Shown in pieces: positions 21,960-33,158 of a DNA stretch of 64,000 nucleotides; positions within the stretch are counted from its first letter, which is position 1, and each line of letters begins with the position of its first letter. This stretch comes from Lineus longissimus (taxonomy: Eukaryota; Nemertea; Pilidiophora; Heteronemertea; Lineidae). Where the stretch lies: the NCBI RefSeq assembly GCF_910592395.1, contig NC_088317.1:10418001-10482000 (forward strand), given 5' to 3'. The notes under the pieces are model-generated. The model had not been told where the DNA came from and made no database searches. It worked only from the letters and a program-made list of their open reading frames with translations. The position numbers were made by a program, and so were the translations under genes.

Positions 21960-22839
21960 AGTCTCCGCCATCGGCTGAGACTTTTGTATTGTACTTCCTC
22001 TTCAAGAAATTATTCCAGCAAACTCTCGTCCCCAGGTGAAAGCTTCATATGTGCATAAACACGGCAATGCATTGCAAAACATCGATAAAACGAGGGTGTC
22101 CAGGAACTAAGAAGTCAATCTGGGTTACAGCCGCGAAAGTGCTATGGCATGCATAGCGCAAACCTCGCCATACCGGCACGATGACTGGTGCCCCGCGTTA
22201 TGTGTATTACATATTGGCTGCACATATGGAGGAACGTAATGGATAAAGAACAGGGACTAGTCTACACCATCAAAGCATTTTTCTATAATATTAATACTGG
22301 TAAATATAATATAATATTTTGAGTTTATGGGCTAGGAAATAAGAAAAAACGGCAGTGAATTAAATCTTTTAAGTTTCAAGAATGTGTTCTTCCCTTCTGG
22401 ACACTTTATGTTGCCTTGATCAGTCGTTTTTCGCACATAAACCATCGCTCCGCTGAAGTGAAAGTGCGATGTTTTTGTTTTGTTTTTCTCAACATGCGTG
22501 GCTGTGTGTATTCACGGCTGATCGTCCATGCACTGGATTGTGGTCTGAGAGCATTTTTAGTTCCTGGACGTATAGTTAGTCCACGTTATTCGGTGAAAAT
22601 GTGCTGTACTGAAGTGGATCTATAGCACTTTCCACAGTATGTGGCGAATTTAAGTCGGCCTGTGGCTCATATCTTTATTTACCTCTTGCAGTAACTATGT
22701 CATCGCCACCATGATCATCATCATCACCACCACCACCACCACCACCACCACCACCACCACCACCAATACCCCGATGCGAACAATACCCCTACAATGAGGC
22801 GGAGACTCCAGAGTCTGCTAAGACTCAACTGACAATTCT
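21960..22839 (+). mobile_element. family-3 Helentron-like repeat, copy 2
   Basis: The left end AGTCTCCGCC and right end GGCGGAGACT are subterminal inverted repeats, with an ACTCCAGAGT hairpin before the terminal CAACTGACAATTCT. It contains a (CAC)n microsatellite at about 22725-22766. The L1-like element inserted in its last bases, duplicating CTCAACTGACAATTCT. Confidence 0.65.
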
Positions 22840-23142
22840 TTTTTTTTTGTAATATATATTTTTATTTCCCTAGTACTTTCTTTTTTTACATTTTAAATTT
22901 TACATTATACATTTTTCTTTTTTTCTGTATTTACATTTCACGGAAAAAAAACCTTTTTGTGGAGGCCGAGTATGGAAAGGGTAAAGGATTGTTAGTATTC
23001 TTTAAAGTCCTTAATTATACATAGGGAAAGTTTTGAAATATAAAAGTGCACTATTGGTGCATGTGCAGAGGTGCAGGTGCATGGAACATGTTTGTTTGTT
23101 GTTGTTTTTTTTTATTGATTGTAAGGGGTTGGGCTCTATTTG

Positions 23143-24149
23143 TTAAACGATATTTTTCCATTTTTGGTAATGTTCATTGGGGTTTGTGTAATTCTTTTCT
23201 ATATTAGCTTTGTATTTGATGATTTTTTGTAGTTTTTTAAAATTTAAGTCCTCTTCCTTTAGTTTTGATGTGTAAATGAATTCTTTTATGATTAATTTTA
23301 GCTGTTCAATAAGACATGACCCCTTTATATCTCCCAGCAGAACATTGGTTTTATTGAAGTTGTAAGTTATTTGTTTTTGTTTTAAGAAATCTCCCATTTG
23401 AAGCCATATATTTTTAGATTTTTGACAGTCCCAGAATAAATGTTCTATAGTTTCAGTGTATATTGTGCAAAAGGAGCAGTTTGTTGTATTTGCAAGTTTT
23501 GCTTGGTATAGGAATATATTTGTTGGAATAATTCGGTGTAGGATTTTAAATTGTAGGGCTCTTAGTCTGGTATCTTTGGTGCATGTTAATGGTATGGTGT
23601 GGAGTTTGTTCCAAGCCTCTTCATCCGTAGTTTCCCCTAATTTTTCCTTCCATTTGTTCTGTGTGCTGATAGCTTTGATGGTTGTCTTCTCTATCATTTT
23701 TGAGTAGGTGAACCTGTTTGGTTTTGGGGTATTCTGTATTTTTTTTAGTAGTTGATCTTGTATCGTTCCTAATTTTTTGCCTTTTAGTTTGTCTTTCCAG
23801 GTTTTGGGTACTGCCCTTTTTAATCCTATATACTGTAGGAAGTTACTTGTGTCGCCAACTGTGGTTTTTTTGTCATTCCATGTTTTGAAGTTTCCCTGAT
23901 TGTCAATTATGTCATTTATGTGTGTTATTCCTCTTTGATACCATTCTTTGATGAAAAATGAGTTTCTTCCTATTTTTATCTTGCAGTTGTAGAATAATGG
24001 TTCATTTCTTGGATCTTCCTCTTCTAATCTATTTTGGAATTTTAACTCATACCAAGCCCGAAACACATCTTTCCAAAAAGGGTTTAGATGTTCGTAGAAA
24101 GATGGTTTTTCCTCCTTTGCAAGCCAAATATAATTACCTCCATATTTTT
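23143..24149 (-). CDS. L1/Tx1-like ORF2, C-terminal part
   Basis: This continues ORF2 in the same frame after the Helentron derivative (GGNYIWLAKEEKPSF, EHLNPFWKDVFRAWYELKF). It contains the post-RT region ending in a CCHC-like motif: CSFC, then IEHLFWDC, as in L1 and Tx1 proteins, followed by a lysine-rich tail. The listed end is the edge of the insertion; no start codon belongs to this piece. Removing the insertion restores one long frame with the part at 25325-28069. Confidence 0.85.
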
Positions 24150-24200
24150 AGCTCACCTCTTAGCAGAGGTGAGCTTATCCCATACCGTGGCGTCCGTCGT

Positions 24201-24286
<86 letters not shown>

Positions 24287-25324
24287 CGTCGTCCGTTAGC
24301 AGGGCACGTTTCGTAACTGTTAGAGCTATTGAGTTGAAACTTGGTACACATGTACCCTTATAAAATGACACCTTGGAGACTAAGTTTCGGTACGATTCGT
24401 TTCATGGTTTGGCCACCAGGGGGCCAAACGTTAAAAGTGAAAATGTGCAATATCTCCCTTAATAGTAGTCGGGAAATTTTGAAAAAAATATGGTAGGTAC
24501 TTCTAGCAAAGGTGCATCATATATCCTCCGGGTTTTTGATTTGACCTCCTTTTCAAGGTCACAGAGGTCAAATGGTGTAAATTGGCCGTTAGGATGTAAC
24601 GATGGCACGTTTCTAAACTGCAATGACTATTGATACCAAATTTGGTACACATTTACCCCTTAGTCAGGTGATCTCAGGGACCAAAGTTTGGTCCAATATG
24701 ATTCACCACTTGACCACCAGGGGGCAAAATCCAAAAACCTTAAAAATGTGATTATTCCTTAACTTCTTGCCCGATTGCCACCAATTTGATATCATGGGTA
24801 CATCTAACCACCATACAGTATATGTCACACAGGTTTTCAATTTGACCTTCTTGTCAAGGTCACAGAGGTCAAATGACGTAAATTCGCCGTCAGGCCGTAA
24901 CTATGGCACGTTTCTTAACTGCAATGACTATTGATCACAAATTAAGTACACATGTACCCCTTGGTCAGGTGATCTCAGGTACCGAAGCTTGGTGCGATCT
25001 GATTTGCCGTTTGGCCTCCAGGGAGGGGGCCAAATCCTAAATTCATCAAAATGCCATTATTCCTAGTAATGACTTGCCCGATTGGCACCAATTTTATATC
25101 ATAGGTACATCTAATTCTAACAACCATTCAATGTGTCACCCGGGTCTTCTTTGATTTGACCTACTTTTCAAGGTCACAGAGGTCGAATGTACTGTAAATT
25201 GGCCATTTTGGGGAAATTGTAATTGCTTGGACCTACATCAAACCTAACACTACATGACACAATACCATGCTCTTTATCCATCTTTCCTCCACATGAGGTG
25301 AGCACAATGGCCCTGGCCATTTCA
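24150..25324 (+). mobile_element. family-1 Helentron derivative inside L1 ORF2
   Basis: It has the complete 5' hairpin, a ~100-base (GTC)n tract at about 24196-24290, three ~300-bp monomers (landmarks near 24303, 24604 and 24904) and the 3' end GAGGTGAGCACAATGGCCCT, then GGCCATTTCATT. It inserted in a T run of the LINE (CATATTTTT / CGGTATAGG), in line with the T^T target known for Helentrons, with no TSD. The ends therefore define the family's boundaries. No protein is encoded; the long Arg/Ser frames across (GTC)n are artefacts of the microsatellite. Confidence 0.85.
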
Positions 25325-28069
25325 TTCGGTATAGGTATTGAGAAGTATTTTCCAGTCATCGAAGTCTAAGTCATTTAGGATCCGTTTTATCCATGTTATT
25401 TTAAGGCTTTTGCAGAAAGTTTCTATGTGTGGGATCTTTAGCCCTCCTTCTTCTAGTTTGTTATACATGACTGTGCGCTTGATTTTGTCCGTGTTACCCC
25501 ATATGAAATGAAAGCAGGCGTTTTGTAGTTCTTTGAGAATATTTTCTGGGGGGTTTGGAAGAGCAGTAAAAAGATGAACTATTTTTGGTAGTGCTAGAGA
25601 TTTTATGATGGTAGTTTTCCCAAAGATTGTAAGGTTTCTTGATGTCCATATGTTGAGGGTATTTTTAAAGCTTGCCATTTTCTTCAGATAGTTACCTCTT
25701 GTAATATCTTCCTCATCCAAGTTGAAGTCAATGCCTAACAGTGTGAACTTTCCCTTATGTTGCCAAACTAAATCTTTCCCTGCTCCTTGATTATAAAAGG
25801 TCCCATCATCTCCTAATTTTATAGCAACTGTTTTTGCATTATTTATCTTCAAGCCAGAGCATTTTTCAAAGTTGTCTAGTATTTCCAAGGCCGCAGTCAT
25901 TGATTTTTCATTATTTTCCAATATCAAACAGGTATCATCTGCGTACAGACTATTCAGGAATTCCGAGCCTCCAATCTCCAGGCCTTTGATATTTGCGTTT
26001 CTCTTCAGTGTCAGTGTGAGTACTTCCGTGGCGAGTATGAATAGGTATGGCGATAGAGGGTCTCCCTGACGTACTCCCCGCTCTATACTAAAACGTGACG
26101 ACATGTGCCCGTTGTTCAAAATGCAGCTTTTAACATCCGTGTATAGTATTTTGATCCATTTTCTAAAATTATTGCCAAAATTAAAGTACTTCAACGAGTT
26201 ATCAATATGTTCCCATTTTACAGAGTCGAAGGCTTTCTCGTAGTCTATCAGTAATAATATGCCCTCCATCTTCCGTCGTCTTAACTCGTATATCAAATCG
26301 TATATCAGTCTTGTACATTGTCCTATGGTCCGATTTTTTAAGAATCCTTTTTGATTGTGTGAGATCAGGTATTGGAGTGGTTTTTTCATTCTTCCTGCAA
26401 GAGTACCTGATAGAATTTTGTAGTCAATATTGAGCGAGCTTATCGGACGCCAATTCTTGACAAACTCTTTGGCTTTGCCTGGCTTGGGAAGACATGTTAT
26501 GATTCCTAACCTTTGGAAATCTGAGAGTTTACCAACGCGGAACGCATAGTTTATTGATTTACTTAGGAGGGTTCTTAAGTCTTTCCAGAAAAATTTATAA
26601 AACTCCACAGTTAATCCGTCTGCTCCTGGAGAAGTATTGTTTTTCGTTGCCTTGAGTGTGTTGTATAGTTCTGCGGCATCTAAGTCACTCTCCATATGTT
26701 GTTTGTCCATTTCCTTTAGTTGTTGAACTTCATTTTTGTCTGGTGGGAAGAACATATTCTCGATCAGTGGATCTTTGTGTTGTTTCTTCTCAGAGTACAA
26801 CTTTTGGTAGAATTGTACTTGTTCTTTCATTATATCCTCTATGTCTGTCACCTCTTGTCCATCCTCCTTGATTAATCTTTTCACGGTTTTTTCTGTGTAA
26901 TGTTTATTCTCCAGATTTAGGAAAAATTTACTTCCCCTCTCTCCTTCGCAGTGCCATTTTGCTTTCGCCCGTATCATTATGCCCTCGATCTTTTTCTCCC
27001 GAAGTGTTTCTAGTTCTGTTTGTGCCTCGTGATATTTGGCAAGGTTTTGTTCATTCGGCTCATCCGAATATGATTTATAGAGTTGATCAATTCTTCTTTC
27101 CAGGTCTTTTTCGTCTGCATTCATTCTTTTCTTTAGATGAGTGGAATAAGCTATTGTTTTGCCTCGTATCTTCATTTTCAATATTTCGAAGAGAAGTTGG
27201 TCGTTGATATTAAAATTTCTTTCCTCTGTTGGCTTTTCATGATCCCTCCTTTCACTGTACTCATTGATGGTTTCTTTCATACATTGCTTGATTTCTTTGA
27301 CGTACGTTTGATCTCTCAGAAGTGAGTTGTTAAACTTCCAGATGCCTGGTCCTTTTTTTTGTTCATTGAATTTGATGCACATTTCTACTGCTGCGTGATC
27401 GCTTTTATATCCTGGTTTTATTTTGATTTCATTAACATTGTCTAAAATATCTCCTGACACTAGGAAATAGTCAAGTCTACTCTGTTTCTTTCCACTGTGC
27501 CATGTAAACGTTCGAGTTATCGGGTGTTTTATTCTCCAAGGATCTTGCAAATCCATGTCATCTTTTATTTGCAATAGTTTTTCGTGAGCTTTTGGGTTGT
27601 TCATTTTTTGAATATTTGAGGTGTCTAGTCCATAACTTTGTACAACATTGTAGTCTCCTCCCCAGATGATTGGTAGATTTTGGTAGTGGCAGATTTTTTG
27701 TTTGAGAGTTTCAAAGAAGATAGGATTGTCGTCGTTCGGCCCATATACGTTTACTAGCAATAGGCGGGTATTATGCACCGTCAACTCTAGAATTATGTAT
27801 CTCCCTTCTTCATCTAGGCATTTATCGTGTAAGGTGTATTCAAATGAATTTTTGAACAGAATTCCAACTCCTCTACTATTGCTTTTATGATTAGCGAAGA
27901 AGGCTGTGTAGCCCCATACCTCCGTCCATTTCAAGTTTTCATTCGTCGAGTGGCTTTCTTGAATGAAGTTTATATCTTTTGCTTTTTGTTTTAAGTAGTT
28001 AAAGGCATCATGTCTTTTGGTTTTCTCCGCTAAGCCCCTAACATTACATGTTCTAAAGCAAAGGCTCAT
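25325..28069 (-). CDS. L1/Tx1-like ORF2, endonuclease and reverse transcriptase
   Basis: The N-terminal APE-type endonuclease has NVRGL, FIQESH (Glu), WGGDYNVV (Asp), RLDYFLV and KSDHAAV (Asp-His). The reverse transcriptase shows NTSPGADGLTVEFYK, WRPISSLNIDYKILS, LLIDYEKAFDSV, RGVRQGDPLSPYLF and LYADDTCLI. The YADD active site and DYEKAFD are intact. I chose the start at MSLCFRTCNVRGL (28069), which aligns with L1/Tx1 proteins; a Met 13 codons upstream is possible. It nicks the target and reverse-transcribes the LINE RNA. The frame is cut by the Helentron derivative at 25324 and resumes at 24149. Confidence 0.9.
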
Positions 28070-28611
28070 GTTGAGTGCGTGCGTGCAAGTGCTATTACAA
28101 AATGTCAATTACAATACAGTAGTGGTTGAAAAATAGGCGGCTTATTCCCTAAGCCTGGTCACCAACCAATTGTGGCAGAAAAGAAATAACTAGCCTGGTC
28201 AGCCCATTCATGACCAGTAATGATTAACTGAGACTCAAGTCTAGCCCTCTACTTGTACCAACATGGGTACCTGACAATAGCAAAAAGAAATGACCAAAGT
28301 GAAGACTGGCACCCTATTTAAGGCGCGGCTCCACTTGACAGTTTTCTGTCGAAAGTTTGCTGTCAGATAGTGACTGTCCAATGACTATCCCGTGGAAGTT
28401 GTTCAGCTAGTGGCTGTATGACAGCAGTAGATAACTGTCCGAAAGATTGTAGGATGGTCAATTTCTGTCGTGTGGAAGTGAGCCACATAGATTATGCAAG
28501 TTGGTTATAAAAGTGTCAGACAGTGCTTTTATCGACTAGCACTTGCTCTATTTTGGGATAGAACTGTCGTACAGATCCGTCGAACAGATCAGTGCGAGTT
28601 CAACACGAGAA

Positions 28612-30517
28612 ATGGCAGACGAATTTCATGTTGAAGTTGCGGAGAGTGAATGGTCGCAAGATGCGGTCAGCAACCTCATTGAAGGTTACAGAGCGAGGCC
28701 TGCACTATGGGATGTCACGTCTGCCGAATATAGAGACAGGTTGAAGAAAGAGGATGCATCGAAAAGTCTGGCGAAGGATTGTAAAAGAGATAAAGTGCAA
28801 GTGACGAGAAAAATGCACAACCTGAGAAACCAGTATGCGCAAGAATTAAAGAAAGCCACCAAGAGGAAATCTGGGCAAGGGACTGACGACGTTTACACCC
28901 CAAAGTGGATGTACTACAAGGCATTCTCTTTTCTAAGGGGAGTTATTGGAGGACGAAAATCGAAGACCAATTTGGTGAGAATTATCTTTATTTGTTAATT
29001 TTGTTACATGATTTCTCTCTTGCAGGTTTATTTCAGTCTCTCATGTCATAAATGCTCTTCATTCCGCCCACTTAAAGGACGGCTTCCTCAAATGAACTTG
29101 TACTGCCATGAAACCTCACCCTGGGGTGAGAGGAAGTACTCTCGACATTCGTGGCGGATGTCTTGTGGGGTTTGAGCATGACGGTTGCTTGTGAATGGCT
29201 CGATTTGGAGCAGGTTGTTTGCTGGCATGCCCTCTTTTCGCCATGCTCCAGGGGTAATGACACCAGTAGCCATGTCTTCCATATCGACTGTACCATGTGG
29301 AGCGTAGCGTGCGCGCGAGTCTTTCTTCGTGATCATCAAATTATGTAATGCACAGGAAGCCAAAACGATATCCTCTGCTTTCTGTGCATCTACAGCTATC
29401 GGCTTTCGAAATATGCGGAAGACGCTGGACATTATGCCGAATGCATTTTCGACGATTCTACGCGCTCTCGAAAGTCGGTAGTTGAAGATGCGCATGCTAC
29501 CGGGAATGTCTCGCAGAGGATATGGTTTCATTATGTTTTCCCGCAATGGAAAAGCATCGTCGGCCACAAATACAAATGGTACCTTCATATTTCGACCTGG
29601 AAGTACCCTTGGTGATGGTAGGCAAAGGGTCTTGTTCTCAAGACCCGAAGATAATGAACACCTGCCGAATATGCCCCCGTCAGCAACCCTTCCATTACAT
29701 CCGACGTCGACAAACGTAAAGCGGTATTTCGCATCAACCAATGCCATCAGCACAATACTGTGGAAGCCTTTGTAATTAAAATAAAAACTCCCAGACGCTG
29801 CTGGAGCTTGCATGGTAATATGCTTTCCGTCTATGGCACCGATGCATTGGGGGAAGTTCCACCTTTCAAAGAATTCGGAAGCAAGTTGTAACCAATCATC
29901 GGAGTCGGAAGGAAACTGCAAAAAATTAAAAAATCGTAACTATACATGTACTTGTACCACAATATTCAAACAGAAAAAATATATATTTTCAGGAACAAGA
30001 AGAACAAGCGCCAGATGATACGCCAGATGCAACACTATTTAACAAGGACGAGATCTGCACTCAACCTCGAGGATCACCATCTTCCGTGGCCACACCCAAC
30101 CCGCCACCGTCGAAATCTCGAAAACGAAAGGATGTCGGTCGTGCGTCTGATGAAATCCTTCAGAAGGCATGTGAAGTTATGTCAAGGGAGACCGATGAAC
30201 TGGACACATTTGGTGCTTTTGTTGCTTCTGAGTTGAGGGGATTGAAATCAGAGTCGAACCGCAAGAAATTGAAACGGGATATTCAAAGGGTCATTCTTGA
30301 AGCAGCTGAGAAGGACGATGAAGACGCCGCAGCTATGACAACCACACTGACGCCCAGCACTTCTCGCAGCTCAACTTGCAGTCCTTCGTTGACGGGATTC
30401 AGCCAAAAAGAGCAGGGAAACACAGGCCCGGACGACAAGCAAATTCCGAATCAATTTTCCTTCCTACACATGCTTCAGGATCAGACAAACGTCATGTGTA
30501 ATGATAAGAATAATTAA
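28612..30517 (+). CDS. MADF-BESS DNA-binding protein of Harbinger 3 (2 exons)
   Basis: Exon 1 (28612-28974) starts MADEFHVEVAESEW and ends at a TTG|GTGAGA donor; exon 2 (29993-30517) follows a TATATTTTCAG acceptor in phase 0. The product is about 295 residues. Residues ~15-100 form a MADF domain (LIEGYRARPALWDV, KDCKRDKVQVTRKMHNLRNQ, YTPKWMYYKAFSFL). A BESS-like motif follows in exon 2 (FGAFVASELRGLKS, KKLKRDIQRVI). MADF proteins bind DNA, and BESS mediates protein contacts. It presumably recognises the transposon ends for the transposase. Its 1-kb intron contains the last transposase exon on the other strand. Confidence 0.85.
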
Positions 30518-32196
30518 TTGGTGTCACAGAATATAATAGGTGACCGAACACTATATTTTCCATTCATGTCATAATTATATTCAATTCTATCACATGAGAT
30601 ATTATAAAACATCTCGAGACATTACCTATAGATCTGATGTTAAATAACTATATTCTGTCCAGATGATTTAAAATTATCAGATAAATTTAAAACATCAGAT
30701 GATTTTAAATCGTCCCATTGAGATGTTTATAAAACATCTTATATATTAAAAAATCTCATTTCATCTCGGCAAACTCCGTATGATCCCGAATGCCTTCATT
30801 ACTTTCCAAAAATTACCAACCAATCGCAACCGTGCTTTCATATTCCCTGGGAATTCAAACAAAATGTGGGCGATATTTTAAAATTATCTGTCGGATATTT
30901 AATAATCATCTCACCGAAAAGAGTTATCAAACATCTGATCTGATTTGATATAAATCAAATAATTATGACATGAATTCAACTCCAGAGAACACTGCCGTGG
31001 CCGCCGGTCATACGATTCAGTGGTACCGACTTGCCTTCAGGAATTCCTCCTTGAGTGCCTCGTAAATGGCTTTGCACACTTCAGACACAATACGGGATAT
31101 CGTTACGGCAGATATACGGAAGAGATACATCAGGCTGACGAATGAATCGCCTGAATTTAGAAATAAAAAGGAAAGTTTAAGAATTTACATGGCCTTCATT
31201 TATGAAGTTCTTCATGTCATAATTATTCGATTTATATCACATCAGATGTTTATCAAATATCATATGTTTTTAAAACATCTCACTGGTAATTTTAAATCAC
31301 CAAGACAAAATTAATTATTTAACATTCAGGGGCCAGTTGTTCAAACAACGTTAACAGATAACGTGGCGTTAAGCCAAACTGACGTTATCTTTCTCACACT
31401 AGTCCTGTCTCACTTGAAGGATTGATACCAAATTTTAATCTGCCATCTAGAACTTCGATAGCAGGGGTTACATCCTGCAAAAGTCAATTCAGTTGTTACT
31501 TCCAGTTTTGCCATGGTTGGTCTCGGAAAGATAACGCCAATCTGTGTTAACGCCATGTTATCTGCTAACGTTGTTTGTACAACCCAGCCCAGATGTTTAT
31601 AAAGCTTATCCGAGATGTTTTATAACATCTGATGTGACAGAAGTGAATAAAATAATGACATAAATGGAACTTCATATTACCGGTTATTCATTGAATTTCA
31701 GTTATGTCAGTGGAACTGTGTCTGGTTTGTTTATTGGGAAATAAACCGTGAAATAAAGCAATATTTGGAAAGTTATCACCTTTTTACCTATTTCTTCTGC
31801 TGAAATCCCTCAGTGCAGTACCTCATGTACGTGCTCTATTCATGAGATAGTGGGGAAATAAGCATACTCACCAGTTGCCAGAAAGCGCAAAGTCACGGCA
31901 AGGCGCTCCCTCACCGGAATTGCAGGCCGCATACACGTGTCCTGTTTGTGGATCCTGGGTCCAACAAGCACTGCAAGCTCCTCGAAGTCAACTGCGGAGA
32001 GTCTCAAAAAATTGTTGAGACGACTCGAATCTTCCAATCTCAGCTCCCGTAGGAGGCAGTGGTATGCACTGTGTTGCTCCCTTCTAAGAAACCATTCATG
32101 TACCCAAAGCTTGTGCCTCCTCTTTTGCCTCCGCTCACGCAGTGTCATGTAAACCACAATCGCCGCGGCGACATGTTTCCTTCTTGCTGGCAACAT
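29088..32196 (-). CDS. PIF/Harbinger DDE transposase of Harbinger 3 (3 exons)
   Basis: Exon 1 (32196-31872), exon 2 (31150-31035) and exon 3 (29915-29088) join in frame to about 422 residues. The joins read FLATG + DSFVSLMYLFRIS and EALKEEFLK + FPSDSDDW, continuous with the family. The second intron has a GC donor (AAG|GCAAGT) with a normal AG acceptor. Catalytic motifs: CIGAIDGKHI (Asp), FVADDAFPL (Asp) and RIVENAFGIMSSVFRIF (Glu). ISAVTISRIVSEVC is the helix-turn-helix-like segment, and ALHNLMI follows the Glu. No lesion is seen. Exon 3 lies within the MADF-gene intron, and MADF exon 2 lies within transposase intron 2. Confidence 0.85.
30561..30976. mobile_element. MITE in Harbinger 3
   Basis: The ends CATTCATGTCATAATTA and TAATTATGACATGAATT are inverted, and the arms continue for about 50 bases with ATGAGAT/ATCT steps. 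It lies just after the MADF gene and carries no ORF. Confidence 0.65.
31211..31665. mobile_element. MITE related to the one at 30561, holding another MITE
   Basis: The ends TTCATGTCATAATTATT and AATAATGACATAAAT are inverted, and the arms continue with CACATCAGATGTTTAT, related to the copy at 30561-30976. A second MITE (31330-31591) sits inside it. All lie in intron 1 of the transposase. Confidence 0.6.
31330..31591. mobile_element. MITE with ~45-bp TIRs
   Basis: The left arm reads GGGCCAGTTGTTCAAACAAC, then GTTAACAGATAAC; the right arm mirrors it (GTTATCTGCTAACGTTGTTT, then GTACAACCCAGCCC). It has no ORF. It interrupts the MITE at 31211-31665. Confidence 0.7.
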
Positions 32197-32443
32197 GCTG
32201 AATGAAGACAGCCACGTGGAAGGTAAATACGGCTGTCAGACAGAAACTATCATACGAAACCACCGTACGTGGATGGCCCTTACGACAGTTGCTTTCGATA
32301 GAAACTATCTCGCTCGTTTCCAGAGCTCGCAGACAGTGACTATCTGAGATTTTTTCTTCATAGTGGAAGGGCTATGGATAGTTTTCTGTCGACAGTTTTT
32401 CAATTACTGTCGACAGTTTACTGTCATGTGGAGCCGCACCTTA

Positions 32444-33158
32444 GCAATGGATTAGGGTGTGTACCAGTGAGCTTTAACAGCACACAAGAAGTGGGCACAC
32501 ATGTACTATTTATGGGGGCCGTCTCAAAAATATACACTCATCTTGTAAAGGGTTTTCCCCGAGTCTAAATGTTAGGATTGAATATTAACAATTTTTTGGG
32601 ATTTACTTGTATCCATATTGAAGTTTCTAGAAAGATCACACGTTGATATTGTCATAACTTGTAATAGGATAGTCTTATGATACTATATGTGTCACTGTGT
32701 AATTTTATCACAATCTTAAAAACACCCACACAAAAGGGAAATTTAGTACAAATCTCTCAAGACACATTACATTATTTGTCCGTTTGTTAAGTATAACAGT
32801 TCACTCAGTCACAAACCTTAGATGTCGCACACAGTAATCCATATGTTCTAGGACTAAATGTCACACAATAGTCCATACGTTATATAGGTGTTAGATGTCA
32901 CACAAATAATCCATACGTTATATACGAAATATGTTTCGCATATTATCCAAGTTTCTTATATATAAGTGTCCTCCAGAATACAGATCACTTAGTGTCACTG
33001 AATTCATAATTCCACATTGAAAAGATTGTAAGTTGCTTATTTCGTGAAGTCACATGTGAATGTGATGTATTTTGTTTTGTGCCTCTAGAGCGACAGGCGG
33101 TAGGAGAGCAAAAACAAAAACAATGCCTCACATTAGTCCATGTGTCGCATGTCGTTGT
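32444..33158 (-). other. LINE spacer between ORF1 and ORF2
   Basis: With 28070-28320 it forms a ~950-base ORF1-ORF2 spacer, longer than in mammalian L1. No conserved ORF is seen; it holds imperfect repeats of GATGTCACACA and CCATACGTTATATA (32820-32930). Confidence 0.5.

Larger units (their letters stand above)
28321..32440. mobile_element. PIF/Harbinger transposon 3, apparently complete
   Basis: The TIRs begin GGCGCGGCTCCACTTGACAG on the left; the right end, reversed, is GGTGCGGCTCCACATGACAG. TTA flanks both sides (28318-28320 and 32441-32443), matching the TWA target of PIF/Harbinger. It carries an intact three-exon transposase (-) and a two-exon MADF-BESS protein (+) whose exons interleave. 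Three MITEs lie in its introns and spacer. It inserted in the LINE between ORF1 and ORF2. Confidence 0.9.

Noticed and set aside
23958-24371. Poly-Ser and poly-Arg ORFs on both strands
   Set aside because: Same microsatellite artefact in the family-1 element at 24150.
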